A stretch of DNA of 23,667 nucleotides, from contig JAEWYW010000014.1 of NCBI GenBank assembly GCA_023458535.1, positions 1 through 23,667 of the forward strand, written 5' to 3'. Position 1 is the first letter of the stretch; every line of letters starts with the position of its first letter. Below the pieces are notes generated by a model. The model had not been told where the DNA came from, did no database searches, and saw only the letters and a program-made list of their open reading frames with translations. The position numbers and the translations under genes were made by a program. This document shows, one piece after another, positions 7,267 to 15,182 of this stretch. Origin of the DNA: Bacteroidota bacterium. Its GTDB lineage: Bacteria; Bacteroidota; Bacteroidia; Flavobacteriales; Weeksellaceae.

Positions 7267-8466
7267 TTACAAAACCTCAATCTGATTTTTCAGTAAATCT
7301 TCAAATTCATCTCTCTTTCGGATGAGATGAGCTTTTCCATCCATGAACATTACTTCTGCTGGCTTTAATCTGGAGTTAAAATTAGAACTCATTTCAAAAC
7401 CATAGGCGCCTGCATTTCTAAAAACCAAAATATCGCCTTCGTGAACTTCATTAATCTTTCTGTCCCAAGCGAAAGTATCGGTTTCGCAAATATTTCCCAC
7501 AACCGTGTAAATTCTTTCCGAACCTTTAGGCTTGGATATATTTTCGATGATGTGATAAGAATCGTAAAACATCGGTCTTATTAAATGATTAAAACCTGAA
7601 TTAACACCCACAAAAACAGTAGCTGTTGTTTGTTTAATGACATTGGCTTTCACCAAAAGATGCCCACTTTCGCTCACCAAATATTTTCCCGGTTCAAACC
7701 AAAGCTCAAAACTTTTCCCAGTCTCTTTGGTATATTCAGCAAGTGTTTTTTGTACTTTTTTACCTAAAGCCTGAACATCTGTAGCCATGTCTCCTTCCTG
7801 ATAAGGCACTTTAAAACCACTTCCCATATCCAAATACTTGATGTTGGGGAAATGTTCCGCCAGCTCCAACATGATTTCAAGACCTTGAATAAAAACATCA
7901 GGATCTTTAATCTCGCTTCCCGTATGCATGTGAAGGCCTTCGATATTTATTCCCGTAGTCTTTGCCACACGCTCGATATGACGAAGTTGATGAATGGATA
8001 TTCCAAATTTTGAATCGATATGTCCTGTGGAAATTTTATAGTTTCCTCCTGCAAAAATATGAGGGTTAATTCTTACAAAAACAGGGTAAGAATTGCCATA
8101 TTTATTCCCAAACTGCTCAAGAATAGAAATATTATCGATATTAATATGAACTTTGAACTGCATGGCTTCTTCAATCTCTGCAAGATCCACACAATTGGGT
8201 GTAAAAAGGATGTTTTCAGGAGTGAAACCAGCTTTTAAACCTAACTTTACTTCGTTGATAGAGACGCAATCCAAGGATGCGCCCAAGCGTTTGACGTACT
8301 TTAAGATATTGATGTTGGTAAGTGCCTTTGCTGCATAAAAAAACTTTGTTTTCTTAGAAAAAGAAGACGTTAATTTTTCATACTGAGTTTTGATGCTTTC
8401 CACATCGTACACATAAACCGGAGTCCCAAACTGGTCTGCGATTTTTAGCAAATCTTTGTTTGTCAT
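7267..8466 (-). CDS. lysA: Diaminopimelate decarboxylase
   Basis: This 399-residue PLP enzyme of the alanine-racemase/ODC fold has the normal LysA length. The PLP lysine is K47 in FFYAAKALTN. Further signature stretches are EGLHMHTGSEI, DMGSGFKVPY, the substrate-pocket FEPGKYLVS, and GNICETDTF with the catalytic cysteine C327 donated across the dimer. It decarboxylates meso-diaminopimelate to L-lysine in the cytosol, the last lysine step. It lies 83 bases downstream of the exonuclease gene on the same strand; this gap could hold its own promoter, but I see only an imperfect GAAATTTG box. No other lysine gene is nearby. Confidence 0.95.
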   Translation of the reverse strand: MTNKDLLKIADQFGTPVYVYDVESIKTQYEKLTSSFSKKTKFFYAAKALTNINILKYVKRLGASLDCVSINEVKLGLKAGFTPENILFTPNCVDLAEIEEAMQFKVHINIDNISILEQFGNKYGNSYPVFVRINPHIFAGGNYKISTGHIDSKFGISIHQLRHIERVAKTTGINIEGLHMHTGSEIKDPDVFIQGLEIMLELAEHFPNIKYLDMGSGFKVPYQEGDMATDVQALGKKVQKTLAEYTKETGKSFELWFEPGKYLVSESGHLLVKANVIKQTTATVFVGVNSGFNHLIRPMFYDSYHIIENISKPKGSERIYTVVGNICETDTFAWDRKINEVHEGDILVFRNAGAYGFEMSSNFNSRLKPAEVMFMDGKAHLIRKRDEFEDLLKNQIEVL

Positions 8467-8549
8467 TTTATCTTAAAGTTTAAAAACGTTTGTTTTTTTG
8501 AAGGTGCAAATTTCGGAAAACTTTCGTAGTGAGGAATGTAGTGAAACGA

Positions 8550-9773
8550 CTATTTCTTATAAAATTCGTGAATTTCGAAATCACCTTTTAGTAAACCAAG
8601 CTTCACTTCATTCAGAATTTCAGGATTGGCTTTAGCCTCCACAGAGAGTTTTTTTACAATATCCTTTGAACTGATCTGATTGAAAAGTTCATAAAAACCA
8701 AAACCATTGAGCTTGCCGTTTTCTATAACTAAAAAAGATTTCTCACCCAGTTTTCGCCCTTTGGAAATGAAGAGTTGATTTCTGTCTTTCAAATCAATGG
8801 TTTGTAATAGCTGATCTAAATTCCTTAATTGATCATTCGATTGTATGAACTGTAAAGCTTTTTCAGCCTGCGAAAAATTTTTGAATTTCAGAATAGGTTT
8901 TAAATCTTTATTCAATCTTAATTTTTCGACCACTAAACATTCGTTTTTAGAATATAGACCGTAAGGCAACGGGTATTTTTTACGGATGTTTTTATTGCGC
9001 AACATCAATTTTGCAATGATATCAGTACCTGTAAGTTCGAAAGAAATATTTTCGGTTTCAGATTGTATTTTCTCCCACTTTTTGGATTTAGAATTAAAGA
9101 GTTTTTTCGCAGACTTATAAACATCCAAAACATAATCAGAAAAAATAATCTTTCCGTCTTTATTTTGAAAATAGATAATTCCCTTCTCTGATGGAAGATC
9201 CTGAGTAAGTTCTTTTATTTTATTGATGTACGAATTGGCATTCAGTTCTTCATGATGCGCTTGGATAATTTCTTTGTCGGTATCTTTAGATAGCAATAAT
9301 TTTAAAAGCTCCACAGTTGCCAACGCATCTCCACTAGCACGATGTGCATTCACCAAAGGAATTCCTAAGGACTTCGTCAACTTCCCGAGAGAATAACTCA
9401 CCTCATTTGGAATGAGTTTCTTAGCCAACTCTATTGTATCTAAAGTATTGATTTTAAAATCATAACCTAATTTCTTAAAAGATTGACGCAACATTCGGTA
9501 GTCAAAATCTATGTTATGTCCAACCAAAGTGGTTCCGTCGGTAATTTCAACAATTCTTTTTGCTATTTCATGGAATTTTGGTGCAGTTTTCACCATATTG
9601 GGTGTTATACCCGTTAACTTTTGAACAAAAGGAGTAATTTCTCCTTCAGGATTCACCATAGAAATAAACTGATCGACAATTTTATGACCATCATATTTAT
9701 AAATAGCAACTTCTATAATGCTTTCTTTACGAAAACCGCCACCATTTCCTTCAATATCTACAACTGAGTACAA
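8550..9773 (-). CDS. DEDDh exonuclease fused to a degenerate GIY-YIG (UvrC/Cho-like) domain
   Basis: Residues 1-165 of this 407-residue protein form a DnaQ-type DEDDh 3'-5' exonuclease: VVDIEGNG (D6, E8), GHNIDFDYRML (D89), and NAHRASGDALAT (H144, D149). All catalytic acids and the histidine are present. Residues about 195-290 align by eye with the GIY-YIG domain of UvrC/Cho (GIIYFQNKDGKIIFSD, then ISFELTGTDIIAKLML). The key motif residues are changed: FSD replaces YIG, K220 sits where the catalytic Arg belongs, and R259 where the Glu belongs. The order resembles known exonuclease-Cho fusions. The first half is probably active; the second probably only binds DNA. The gene follows the HerA-like ATPase by 16 bases. 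Confidence 0.87.
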   Translation of the reverse strand: MYSVVDIEGNGGGFRKESIIEVAIYKYDGHKIVDQFISMVNPEGEITPFVQKLTGITPNMVKTAPKFHEIAKRIVEITDGTTLVGHNIDFDYRMLRQSFKKLGYDFKINTLDTIELAKKLIPNEVSYSLGKLTKSLGIPLVNAHRASGDALATVELLKLLLSKDTDKEIIQAHHEELNANSYINKIKELTQDLPSEKGIIYFQNKDGKIIFSDYVLDVYKSAKKLFNSKSKKWEKIQSETENISFELTGTDIIAKLMLRNKNIRKKYPLPYGLYSKNECLVVEKLRLNKDLKPILKFKNFSQAEKALQFIQSNDQLRNLDQLLQTIDLKDRNQLFISKGRKLGEKSFLVIENGKLNGFGFYELFNQISSKDIVKKLSVEAKANPEILNEVKLGLLKGDFEIHEFYKK

Positions 9774-9789
9774 TGTAATTTTTTTATTG

Positions 9790-11316
9790 TTATCGTCTTC
9801 TTCCGCCTAAACCCAACATGCCTAATAAGGCTTTCGCTCCTTCGCGCATAAGGGTGGAAGTAAATGTTTTCCCCGCTCTGCTTTCCAGAACTTGCTCAAA
9901 CATTCCTGGTTCCTGCTTCACGGGTTTTGTTTTTTGCTGTGGTGTTGCATTTTCCACTGCCTGATTCATCCTTGCATTTAAAATTTCAAAAGCGGATTCT
10001 TTATTTAAAGGCTCCTCATATTTTGCTACCAAGGCAGATTTTGATGTTAAGTCACTTACTTCTTCATCCGTAAGAATATCCATCCTAGACTCTGGAGAGA
10101 TTAAAAAAGTTTGAACCAGCGGTGTAGGAATTCCTTTTTCGTCCAAGGCAGTAACAAAAGCCTCGCCAATACCTAAGTTTTGGATTAAATTTGCGGCATC
10201 ATAAAACTCCGTAGTTGGATAATTTTCTACCGCCTTAGTAATCTCTTTTTTATCTTTTGCAGTAAAACCTCTTAACGCATGCTGAATCTTCAAGCCTAAT
10301 TGTGAAAGCACATTTTCAGGAACATCACCAGGAATTTGAGTGATAAAATAAATACCTACGCCTTTAGAGCGGATCAGTTTTACCATGGTTTCAATTTGTG
10401 AAAGCAATGTTTTAGACGCTTCATCAAAAATCAAATGTGCTTCATCAATGAACAAAACCAATTTTGGTTTGTCGGCATCTCCGATTTCTGGAAAAGTCAT
10501 ATAAATTTCGGCAAATAGAGAAAGCATAAATGTAGAAAACAACATGGGCTTACTCTGAATATTGCCTACGCGAAGAATATTTACAACGCCTTTTCCATCT
10601 CGCGTCTGCAACAAATCATGAACATCAAAGCTGGGCTCACCAAAGAAAGTCGCTGCTCCCTGCTGCTCCAATGCAACAATAGAACGAAGAATTGCCCCTA
10701 ATGATGAAGTAGCAATAGATCCGTAATTGGCAGCCAATTCTGCTTTACCCTGAGGATTATCCGTTACATATTGCAGAACTTTTTTCAAATCATCAAGATC
10801 AATCAAAGGAAGTCCTTTATCGTCACAATATTTAAAAACAATAGACATGATGCTTTGTTGAGTATCATTCAATTCTAAAATTTTACTCAGCAAAATAGGT
10901 CCAAATTCTGTAACTGTAGCACGAAGTTTCACTCCTTTTTCACCAGAAATGGTCATTAATTCTACAGGAAAAGCTTGCGCTTCATAAGGAAGTTGTGTTT
11001 TTTCATAACGCTCCTTAATAATGGCATTTTCGGTTCCAGACTCGGCAATACCTGAAAAGTCTCCTTTGATATCCAAAACCAAAGATGGAACTCCAGCATG
11101 GGACAGTTGTTCCGCAAAAACCTGTAAAGTTTTGGTTTTACCAGTACCAGTTGCCCCAGCAATTAAACCATGTCTATTGATGGTTTTCAAAGGGATAGTA
11201 ACATTTACTTCAGGAATTACTTCACCATTAAACATCCCCTTTCCTAAAGTTATGTATTCTCCTTTCGGACTGTATTTTGCACTAAGATCTTCAATAAATT
11301 TTGCTTTATCTGCCAT
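9790..11316 (-). CDS. HerA-like / YjgR (DUF853) ATPase
   Basis: This 508-residue protein is a HerA/FtsK-superfamily ATPase of the DUF853 (YjgR) type. Walker A is AGATGTGKTKT (GATGTGKT, 54-61). Walker B is LVLFIDEAHLIFD (286-294). A sensor-like stretch, GVGIYFITQIPGDVPENVLSQ, follows. The C-terminal 50 residues are low complexity (Gln, Lys, Pro), ending MLGLGGRRR. YjgR proteins are predicted DNA-pumping or helicase-like ATPases without a settled function. The downstream exonuclease gene is only 16 bases away, which suggests ATPase and nuclease cooperate on DNA. It is divergent from the Gre-like gene across 225 bases. Confidence 0.92.
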   Translation of the reverse strand: MADKAKFIEDLSAKYSPKGEYITLGKGMFNGEVIPEVNVTIPLKTINRHGLIAGATGTGKTKTLQVFAEQLSHAGVPSLVLDIKGDFSGIAESGTENAIIKERYEKTQLPYEAQAFPVELMTISGEKGVKLRATVTEFGPILLSKILELNDTQQSIMSIVFKYCDDKGLPLIDLDDLKKVLQYVTDNPQGKAELAANYGSIATSSLGAILRSIVALEQQGAATFFGEPSFDVHDLLQTRDGKGVVNILRVGNIQSKPMLFSTFMLSLFAEIYMTFPEIGDADKPKLVLFIDEAHLIFDEASKTLLSQIETMVKLIRSKGVGIYFITQIPGDVPENVLSQLGLKIQHALRGFTAKDKKEITKAVENYPTTEFYDAANLIQNLGIGEAFVTALDEKGIPTPLVQTFLISPESRMDILTDEEVSDLTSKSALVAKYEEPLNKESAFEILNARMNQAVENATPQQKTKPVKQEPGMFEQVLESRAGKTFTSTLMREGAKALLGMLGLGGRRR

Positions 11317-11467
11317 GTTTTTAAAATCAAAATAATTGATAAAGGTATTAATTTTTAAGAAAATTACATCAAGAGCATTTACTTATTCGCTAAGATTTTA
11401 TCAAAAGAAAGTACGTAAACCATATCAACAAAATCTGTAATCAAAAATAATTGCTTAAATTTATTAA

Positions 11468-11517
11468 TTCAGAAATACTGAGAACAGTTAGGAAAAATTT
11501 CTGAACTCTTTTTTTTT
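11468..11517 (+). promoter_or_regulatory. Terminator-like hairpin in the leader of the Gre-like gene
   Basis: TTCAGAAAT (11468-11476) pairs perfectly with ATTTCTGAA (11497-11505). Inside it a smaller stem ACTG-AGAA-CAGT (11477-11488) can stack on top. Nine T residues follow at 11509-11517. It lies 24 bases before the ATG at 11542 with no plus-strand gene upstream, so it could attenuate the gene or end a short RNA. The stem is AT rich, so strength is uncertain. Confidence 0.45.
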
Positions 11518-11541
11518 AACATAACATACAAGACTTATTAC

Positions 11542-11985
11542 ATGAAAAGAAACGATATTATCAATAAAATTATTGATGAGCAAAAAAGAATTGTTGCCAA
11601 TTTGGAAAACTCTGTAGAACGATATGATCACGCTTCGGATTTGGATGAAGATGGCACCATCGATCCTGACGATTTGTCGCAGCAAACTCAATCTCGGGAT
11701 ATGCTTTTGCGTTTCACTCAACTATTGGACAAAGCAAAAAACGATCTGGAATATCTTATCACTGAAACAGATGAAGAGCATAATGCAATTGAAGAAGGCG
11801 TTTTGATAGAGACTGATAAAGCCTATATTTTTATTGGAATTTCTGTTCCGAAATTTAGTGCCGGAGATAAAGATGTGTATGCAATTTCTGTGGAAGCACC
11901 TATTTATACTAATATCAGAGGAAAAAAGGTGGGTGATGTTGTTGATTTCAATCAACAGGAGATGAAAATAATTTCGATAGCATAG
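11542..11985 (+). CDS. GreA/GreB-like transcription factor (secondary-channel type), divergent
   Basis: This 147-residue protein has the two-part layout of Gre factors. Residues about 1-80 are predicted to form a helical hairpin whose turn is strongly acidic (SDLDEDGTIDPDD, 32-44), in the place where GreA carries its catalytic acidic tip. Residues about 85-147 resemble the C-terminal FKBP-like domain, ending VEAPIYTNIRGKKVGDVVDF, close to the GreA pattern SPIxxxLxGKxxGD. Gre factors enter the RNA polymerase secondary channel and stimulate transcript cleavage. Whether this one cleaves, inhibits or does something else is not known. It is a single gene with a terminator-like structure in its leader. 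Confidence 0.75.
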   Translation: MKRNDIINKIIDEQKRIVANLENSVERYDHASDLDEDGTIDPDDLSQQTQSRDMLLRFTQLLDKAKNDLEYLITETDEEHNAIEEGVLIETDKAYIFIGISVPKFSAGDKDVYAISVEAPIYTNIRGKKVGDVVDFNQQEMKIISIA

Positions 11986-12041
11986 TTTCTATCTATTATC
12001 AAAACTTGCTTTATATCATAGGATAAATGACAAAGAAGTAC

Positions 12042-12049
12042 GATTTTTG
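12042..12049 (+). promoter_or_regulatory. Possible -7 box for the sulfur/redox operon
   Basis: GATTTTTG differs from TAnnTTTG at one base, and no -33 box is evident. If used, transcription would start at about 12055, so the first ATG (12055) would be leaderless and the ATG at 12079 would have a leader of about 24 bases. Confidence 0.3.
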
Positions 12050-12078
12050 CACAAATGTCAGACTTAACAATTACAACA

Positions 12079-13491
12079 ATGAAAGTTGAACAAATTTACA
12101 CAGGATGCCTCGCGCAAGGCGCTTACTTTATTGTTTCTGAAAACGAAGCTGCAATCATCGATCCGCTGAGAGAGGTACAACCTTATCTAGACAGATTGGC
12201 GAAAGATCATGTCACTTTAAAATATATTTTCGAAACGCATTTCCACGCTGATTTTGTTTCAGGACATTTGGATTTAAGTGAAAAAACGGGTGCTCCGATT
12301 GTGTATGGACCAACAGCTCAACCAGAGTTTGATGCTATCACAGCAGAAGACAATCAAATTTTTGAAATTGGGAAAGTAAAAATAAAAGTTCTGCATACCC
12401 CTGGTCATACCTTGGAAAGTACTACCTATTTGCTGATTGATGAAAACGGAAAAGAAACGGCAATTTTCTCTGGTGACACCTTGTTTTTAGGAGATGTCGG
12501 AAGACCAGATTTGGCTCAAAAAGCAGCTCATATGACTCAGGAAGAACTCGCTGGAATGCTGTATGACAGTTTACAGGCCAAAATTATGCCTCTAGCGGAT
12601 GATATTACGGTATATCCCGCGCATGGTGCCGGATCTGCATGTGGTAAAAATATGCAAAAGGAAACTGTGGACAGTTTGGGAAATCAAAAAAAGACTAATT
12701 ATGCTCTTAATCAGCCCAACAAAGAATCATTTATTAAAGAGGTTCTGGATGGTTTGGCTCCGCCACCAAAATATTTTGGAATGAATGTAGCCATGAATAA
12801 AACTGGTTATGACAGCTTCGAAAATGTATTGAACAAAGGATTAAACCCTGTTTCCGTTGACGAATTTGAAAATGTTGCTGAAGATACTGGAGCTTTAATC
12901 TTAGACACAAGAAGTCCTGCTGAATTTCATAAGGGTTACATTCCCAATGCGATTAATATCGGTTTGAAAGGTGATTTTGCACCTTGGGTCGGAGCAATGA
13001 TTGTGGATGTGAAGCAGCCAATTTTACTGGTTTCTGATTTAGGAACTGAAGAAGAAGTAATTACCAGACTATCAAGAGTAGGTTTTGATAATGTTGTGGG
13101 TTATTTAAACGGTGGTTTTGAAGCGTGGAAGCAGTCAGGAAAAGAAATTGATGAGGTTAAAAGGATTTCTTCAGAACAATTTGCGAATGAATTCAATTCG
13201 GATTCCAAAGTAATTGATGTAAGAAAAGAAAGCGAATATGAAGCGGAGCACGTTGAAGACGCTTACAGCAAGCCTTTGGCTTATATCTCTGAATGGGCAG
13301 GAAATGTGGATGATACAGAGCATTTTTTCCTTCATTGTGCTGGAGGCTATAGAAGTATGATTGCAGCAAGTATCTTAAATTCTCGCGGAATTAGAAATTT
13401 CACGGAAGTGGATGGCGGTTTCAACGGCATTAAAAAAACTGAGAAAGTTCCCACTTCTAATTTTGTTTGTCAGTCGAAAACATTACAGTAA
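12079..13491 (+). CDS. MBL-fold hydrolase with two rhodanese domains (persulfide dioxygenase-like)
   Basis: From the ATG at 12079 this is 470 residues. I prefer it to the ATG at 12055 because family members usually begin MKxEQIYTGCLAQGAY; the earlier start adds eight residues. Residues 1-235 are a metallo-beta-lactamase fold of the ETHE1 group: ETHFHADFVSGH (H54, H56, D58, H63), HTPGHT, SGDTLFLGDVGRPD and YPAHGAG. The first rhodanese domain (about 250-345) has Asp where the active cysteine should be (LLVSDLGTEE), so it is probably inactive. The second (about 360-455) keeps it in HCAGGYRS (C420). Such proteins oxidise glutathione-type or other persulfides to sulfite. It is the first gene of a sulfur/redox operon. 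Confidence 0.9.
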   Translation: MKVEQIYTGCLAQGAYFIVSENEAAIIDPLREVQPYLDRLAKDHVTLKYIFETHFHADFVSGHLDLSEKTGAPIVYGPTAQPEFDAITAEDNQIFEIGKVKIKVLHTPGHTLESTTYLLIDENGKETAIFSGDTLFLGDVGRPDLAQKAAHMTQEELAGMLYDSLQAKIMPLADDITVYPAHGAGSACGKNMQKETVDSLGNQKKTNYALNQPNKESFIKEVLDGLAPPPKYFGMNVAMNKTGYDSFENVLNKGLNPVSVDEFENVAEDTGALILDTRSPAEFHKGYIPNAINIGLKGDFAPWVGAMIVDVKQPILLVSDLGTEEEVITRLSRVGFDNVVGYLNGGFEAWKQSGKEIDEVKRISSEQFANEFNSDSKVIDVRKESEYEAEHVEDAYSKPLAYISEWAGNVDDTEHFFLHCAGGYRSMIAASILNSRGIRNFTEVDGGFNGIKKTEKVPTSNFVCQSKTLQ

Positions 13492-13495
13492 AAAT

Positions 13496-13864
13496 ATGAA
13501 GAAAATATGGATATCAGCTGCTTTGGCTGTAATGACGGTATCTTGTGGAAGTCAAAAACAGGTTTCGGTAGAAGATAAAAAGCCATTAGCAGAAGTCATC
13601 TCTGAGCCAGACGTTGTATTAGTAGATGTTAGAATTCCGGAAGAATACAACGAAGCAACGGCTCATAATGCAGTAAACATACCTTTAGCTGAAATTGAAA
13701 ACAACATTGATTTCTTCAAGAAGCAAAAGAAAGTAGTTGTGTTTTGCAACCGTGGAATTCAAGCTGACAAAGCCATTGAAATATTAAAGAAAAATGGCGT
13801 GGAAAATGTGGTAGATGGAACCACTTGGAAAAATGTAAAAGCGCTACAAGATCAGAAGAAATGA
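13496..13864 (+). CDS. Rhodanese-like lipoprotein
   Basis: This 122-residue protein starts at 13496, four bases after the upstream stop. A longer in-frame opening from 13412 would lie inside the MBL gene and bury the signal peptide, so it is rejected. The signal peptide is MKKIWISAALAVMTVSC with lipobox cysteine C17, so the mature protein is lipid anchored in the envelope. The rhodanese domain covers about residues 30-118: VLVDVRIPEEYNEATAHNAVN, then VVVFCNRGIQADKAIEIL with active-site C84. It probably handles sulfane sulfur in the periplasm, complementing the cytosolic enzyme upstream. Its stop overlaps the next start as ATGA. Confidence 0.9.
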   Translation: MKKIWISAALAVMTVSCGSQKQVSVEDKKPLAEVISEPDVVLVDVRIPEEYNEATAHNAVNIPLAEIENNIDFFKKQKKVVVFCNRGIQADKAIEILKKNGVENVVDGTTWKNVKALQDQKK

Positions 13865-14827
13865 AAGCCGCAGTTTTAGAACAGTTGGGTACGACTCCGA
13901 TTTTTAAAGATTTTGAAGAACCGAAAGTCAGCGAAAATGAATTGATTATCAACATAAAAGCTGCTTCAATAAAAAATCTAGATAAACTTCGAGCAAGCGG
14001 AACCCACTACGCCAGTTACAAAGAAGTTCCCGTTGTGGTGGGCATTGATGGTGTTGGAATACTGGAAGATGGAACTTGGGTATACGCTCAAGGAATTACA
14101 GGAACAATTGCGGAAAAAGCAATTATCTCTGCTGACAGATATACCATTTTGCCTAAAAATATTGATATTGCCTTGGCAGCAGCTTTACCCAACGCAGTTT
14201 TTAGGTGCTACAATGGCTTTGAAATCGCGGGCAAAAATGAAAAAAGGAAATGTTGTTTTGATTAATGGAGCAACAGGTGTTACAGGAAAGATAGCCGTAC
14301 AGGTTGCAAAACATTATGGAGCAGAGAAGGTGATTGTTACAGGAAGAAATCAAGAAATTTTGGAGGAGCTAAAATCTCTGGGTGCTGATGTGGCAATTTC
14401 ACTACAACAGAATGATGAGGAATTTATTTCAAATATAAAAAATATCCATCAGGAGAGTCCTATTGATATTGTATTAGATTACATTTGGGGACACCCTATA
14501 GAAATAATTTTTAAGGCTTTGAAAGGCGGCGGCATCAGTTCTTTTACTCATCCCGTGAAAATTGTTACCGTGGGAGATATGGCAGGAAAGACCATTACGT
14601 TGGATTCTGCAACCTTGAGAAGCTCGGATATTGAAATTCTTGGTTCGGGTTTGGGTTCGCTCTCTAAGCAGGATATTGAAGATTTTGATCGCAATATTCT
14701 TCCTGAAATGTTTCAATTAGTAGCAAACGGTGAACTGACAATGGATGTGGTAACCTTTCCTTTAGAAGATATTGAGAAAGCTTGGCATCACAACGATAGT
14801 GGGAAGCGAACAGTAGTTTTAGTTTAA
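13861..14827 (+). pseudogene. MDR-family quinone/alcohol oxidoreductase, interrupted by a +1 frameshift
   Basis: The start ATG at 13861 (MKAAVLEQLGTTP) overlaps the previous stop by four bases. The frame reads as a medium-chain dehydrogenase N-terminus (VVVGIDGVGILEDGTWVYA) to about residue 112. It then breaks at a T5 run (14198-14202) and would stop at 14265. Reading on in the +1 frame from TTA at 14201 restores LGATMALKSRAKMKKGNVV, the Rossmann motif INGATGVTGKIAVQ, and a normal C-terminus ending at 14827. Dropping one T gives a single 321-residue protein, the usual MDR length. No zinc-ligand cysteines are seen. The cause is a recent mutation or a homopolymer sequencing error. Thioredoxin follows after 20 bases. 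Confidence 0.88.
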
Positions 14828-14847
14828 ATTAAAAAAAATCAAAAAGT

Positions 14848-15147
14848 ATGAATGCAAAATTTCAAGAAATCATCAATTCTGAACGACCTGTTCTCATCGA
14901 TTTTTTTGCAACATGGTGTCAGCCCTGCAAAGTGCAGTCGTCGGTACTCACTACGGTAAAAGAAAATATTGGTGATGCTGCAAGAATTATAAAAGTAGAT
15001 ATCGATCAATATCCGGCCATCGCTTCGGAATATGGAGTGCGAGGCGTACCCACATTAGCCGTCTTTAAAAAAGGTGAACTTTTGTATAAACAAAGTGGCG
15101 TGCACGATGTTAATACGCTTACGAATTTGCTGAACCAGTATAAATAG
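14848..15147 (+). CDS. Thioredoxin with a CQPC active site
   Basis: This 99-residue protein is a single thioredoxin fold without a signal peptide, so it is cytosolic. The active site is FFATWCQPCKVQ (C24, C27), with Gln in place of the usual Gly, which should alter redox potential or partner choice. The cis-proline is in RGVPTLAVFKKGEL (P68). It reduces protein disulfides or, given its position at the end of a rhodanese/MBL operon, could reduce persulfides on those enzymes. That last role is inference. A hairpin terminator begins immediately after the stop. Confidence 0.92.
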   Translation: MNAKFQEIINSERPVLIDFFATWCQPCKVQSSVLTTVKENIGDAARIIKVDIDQYPAIASEYGVRGVPTLAVFKKGELLYKQSGVHDVNTLTNLLNQYK

Positions 15148-15150
15148 AAA

Positions 15151-15182
15151 AAGAAAACCTTACTACAAGTGAGGTTTTCTTC
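15151..15182. terminator. Bidirectional terminator overlapping the end of the nucleosidase gene
   Basis: AAGAAAACCTTAC (15151-15163) pairs with GTGAGGTTTTCTT (15169-15181), with one wobble position. T-rich flanks lie on both sides. It serves the thioredoxin operon and the convergent nucleosidase, whose last six codons lie inside the structure. Confidence 0.82.

Noticed and set aside
12055..12078. Eight-residue N-terminal extension of the MBL-rhodanese protein
   Set aside because: Family members usually begin at the MKVEQ position. The extension is not excluded but is less likely.
13412..13495. Longer start for the rhodanese lipoprotein
   Set aside because: It lies within the MBL-rhodanese gene and would hide a good lipoprotein signal peptide that starts at 13496.
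14033..14200. Separate start for the second half of the MDR gene
   Set aside because: The first 55 or so residues in this frame look like no protein; homology begins only after the T5 run, which fits a frameshift.
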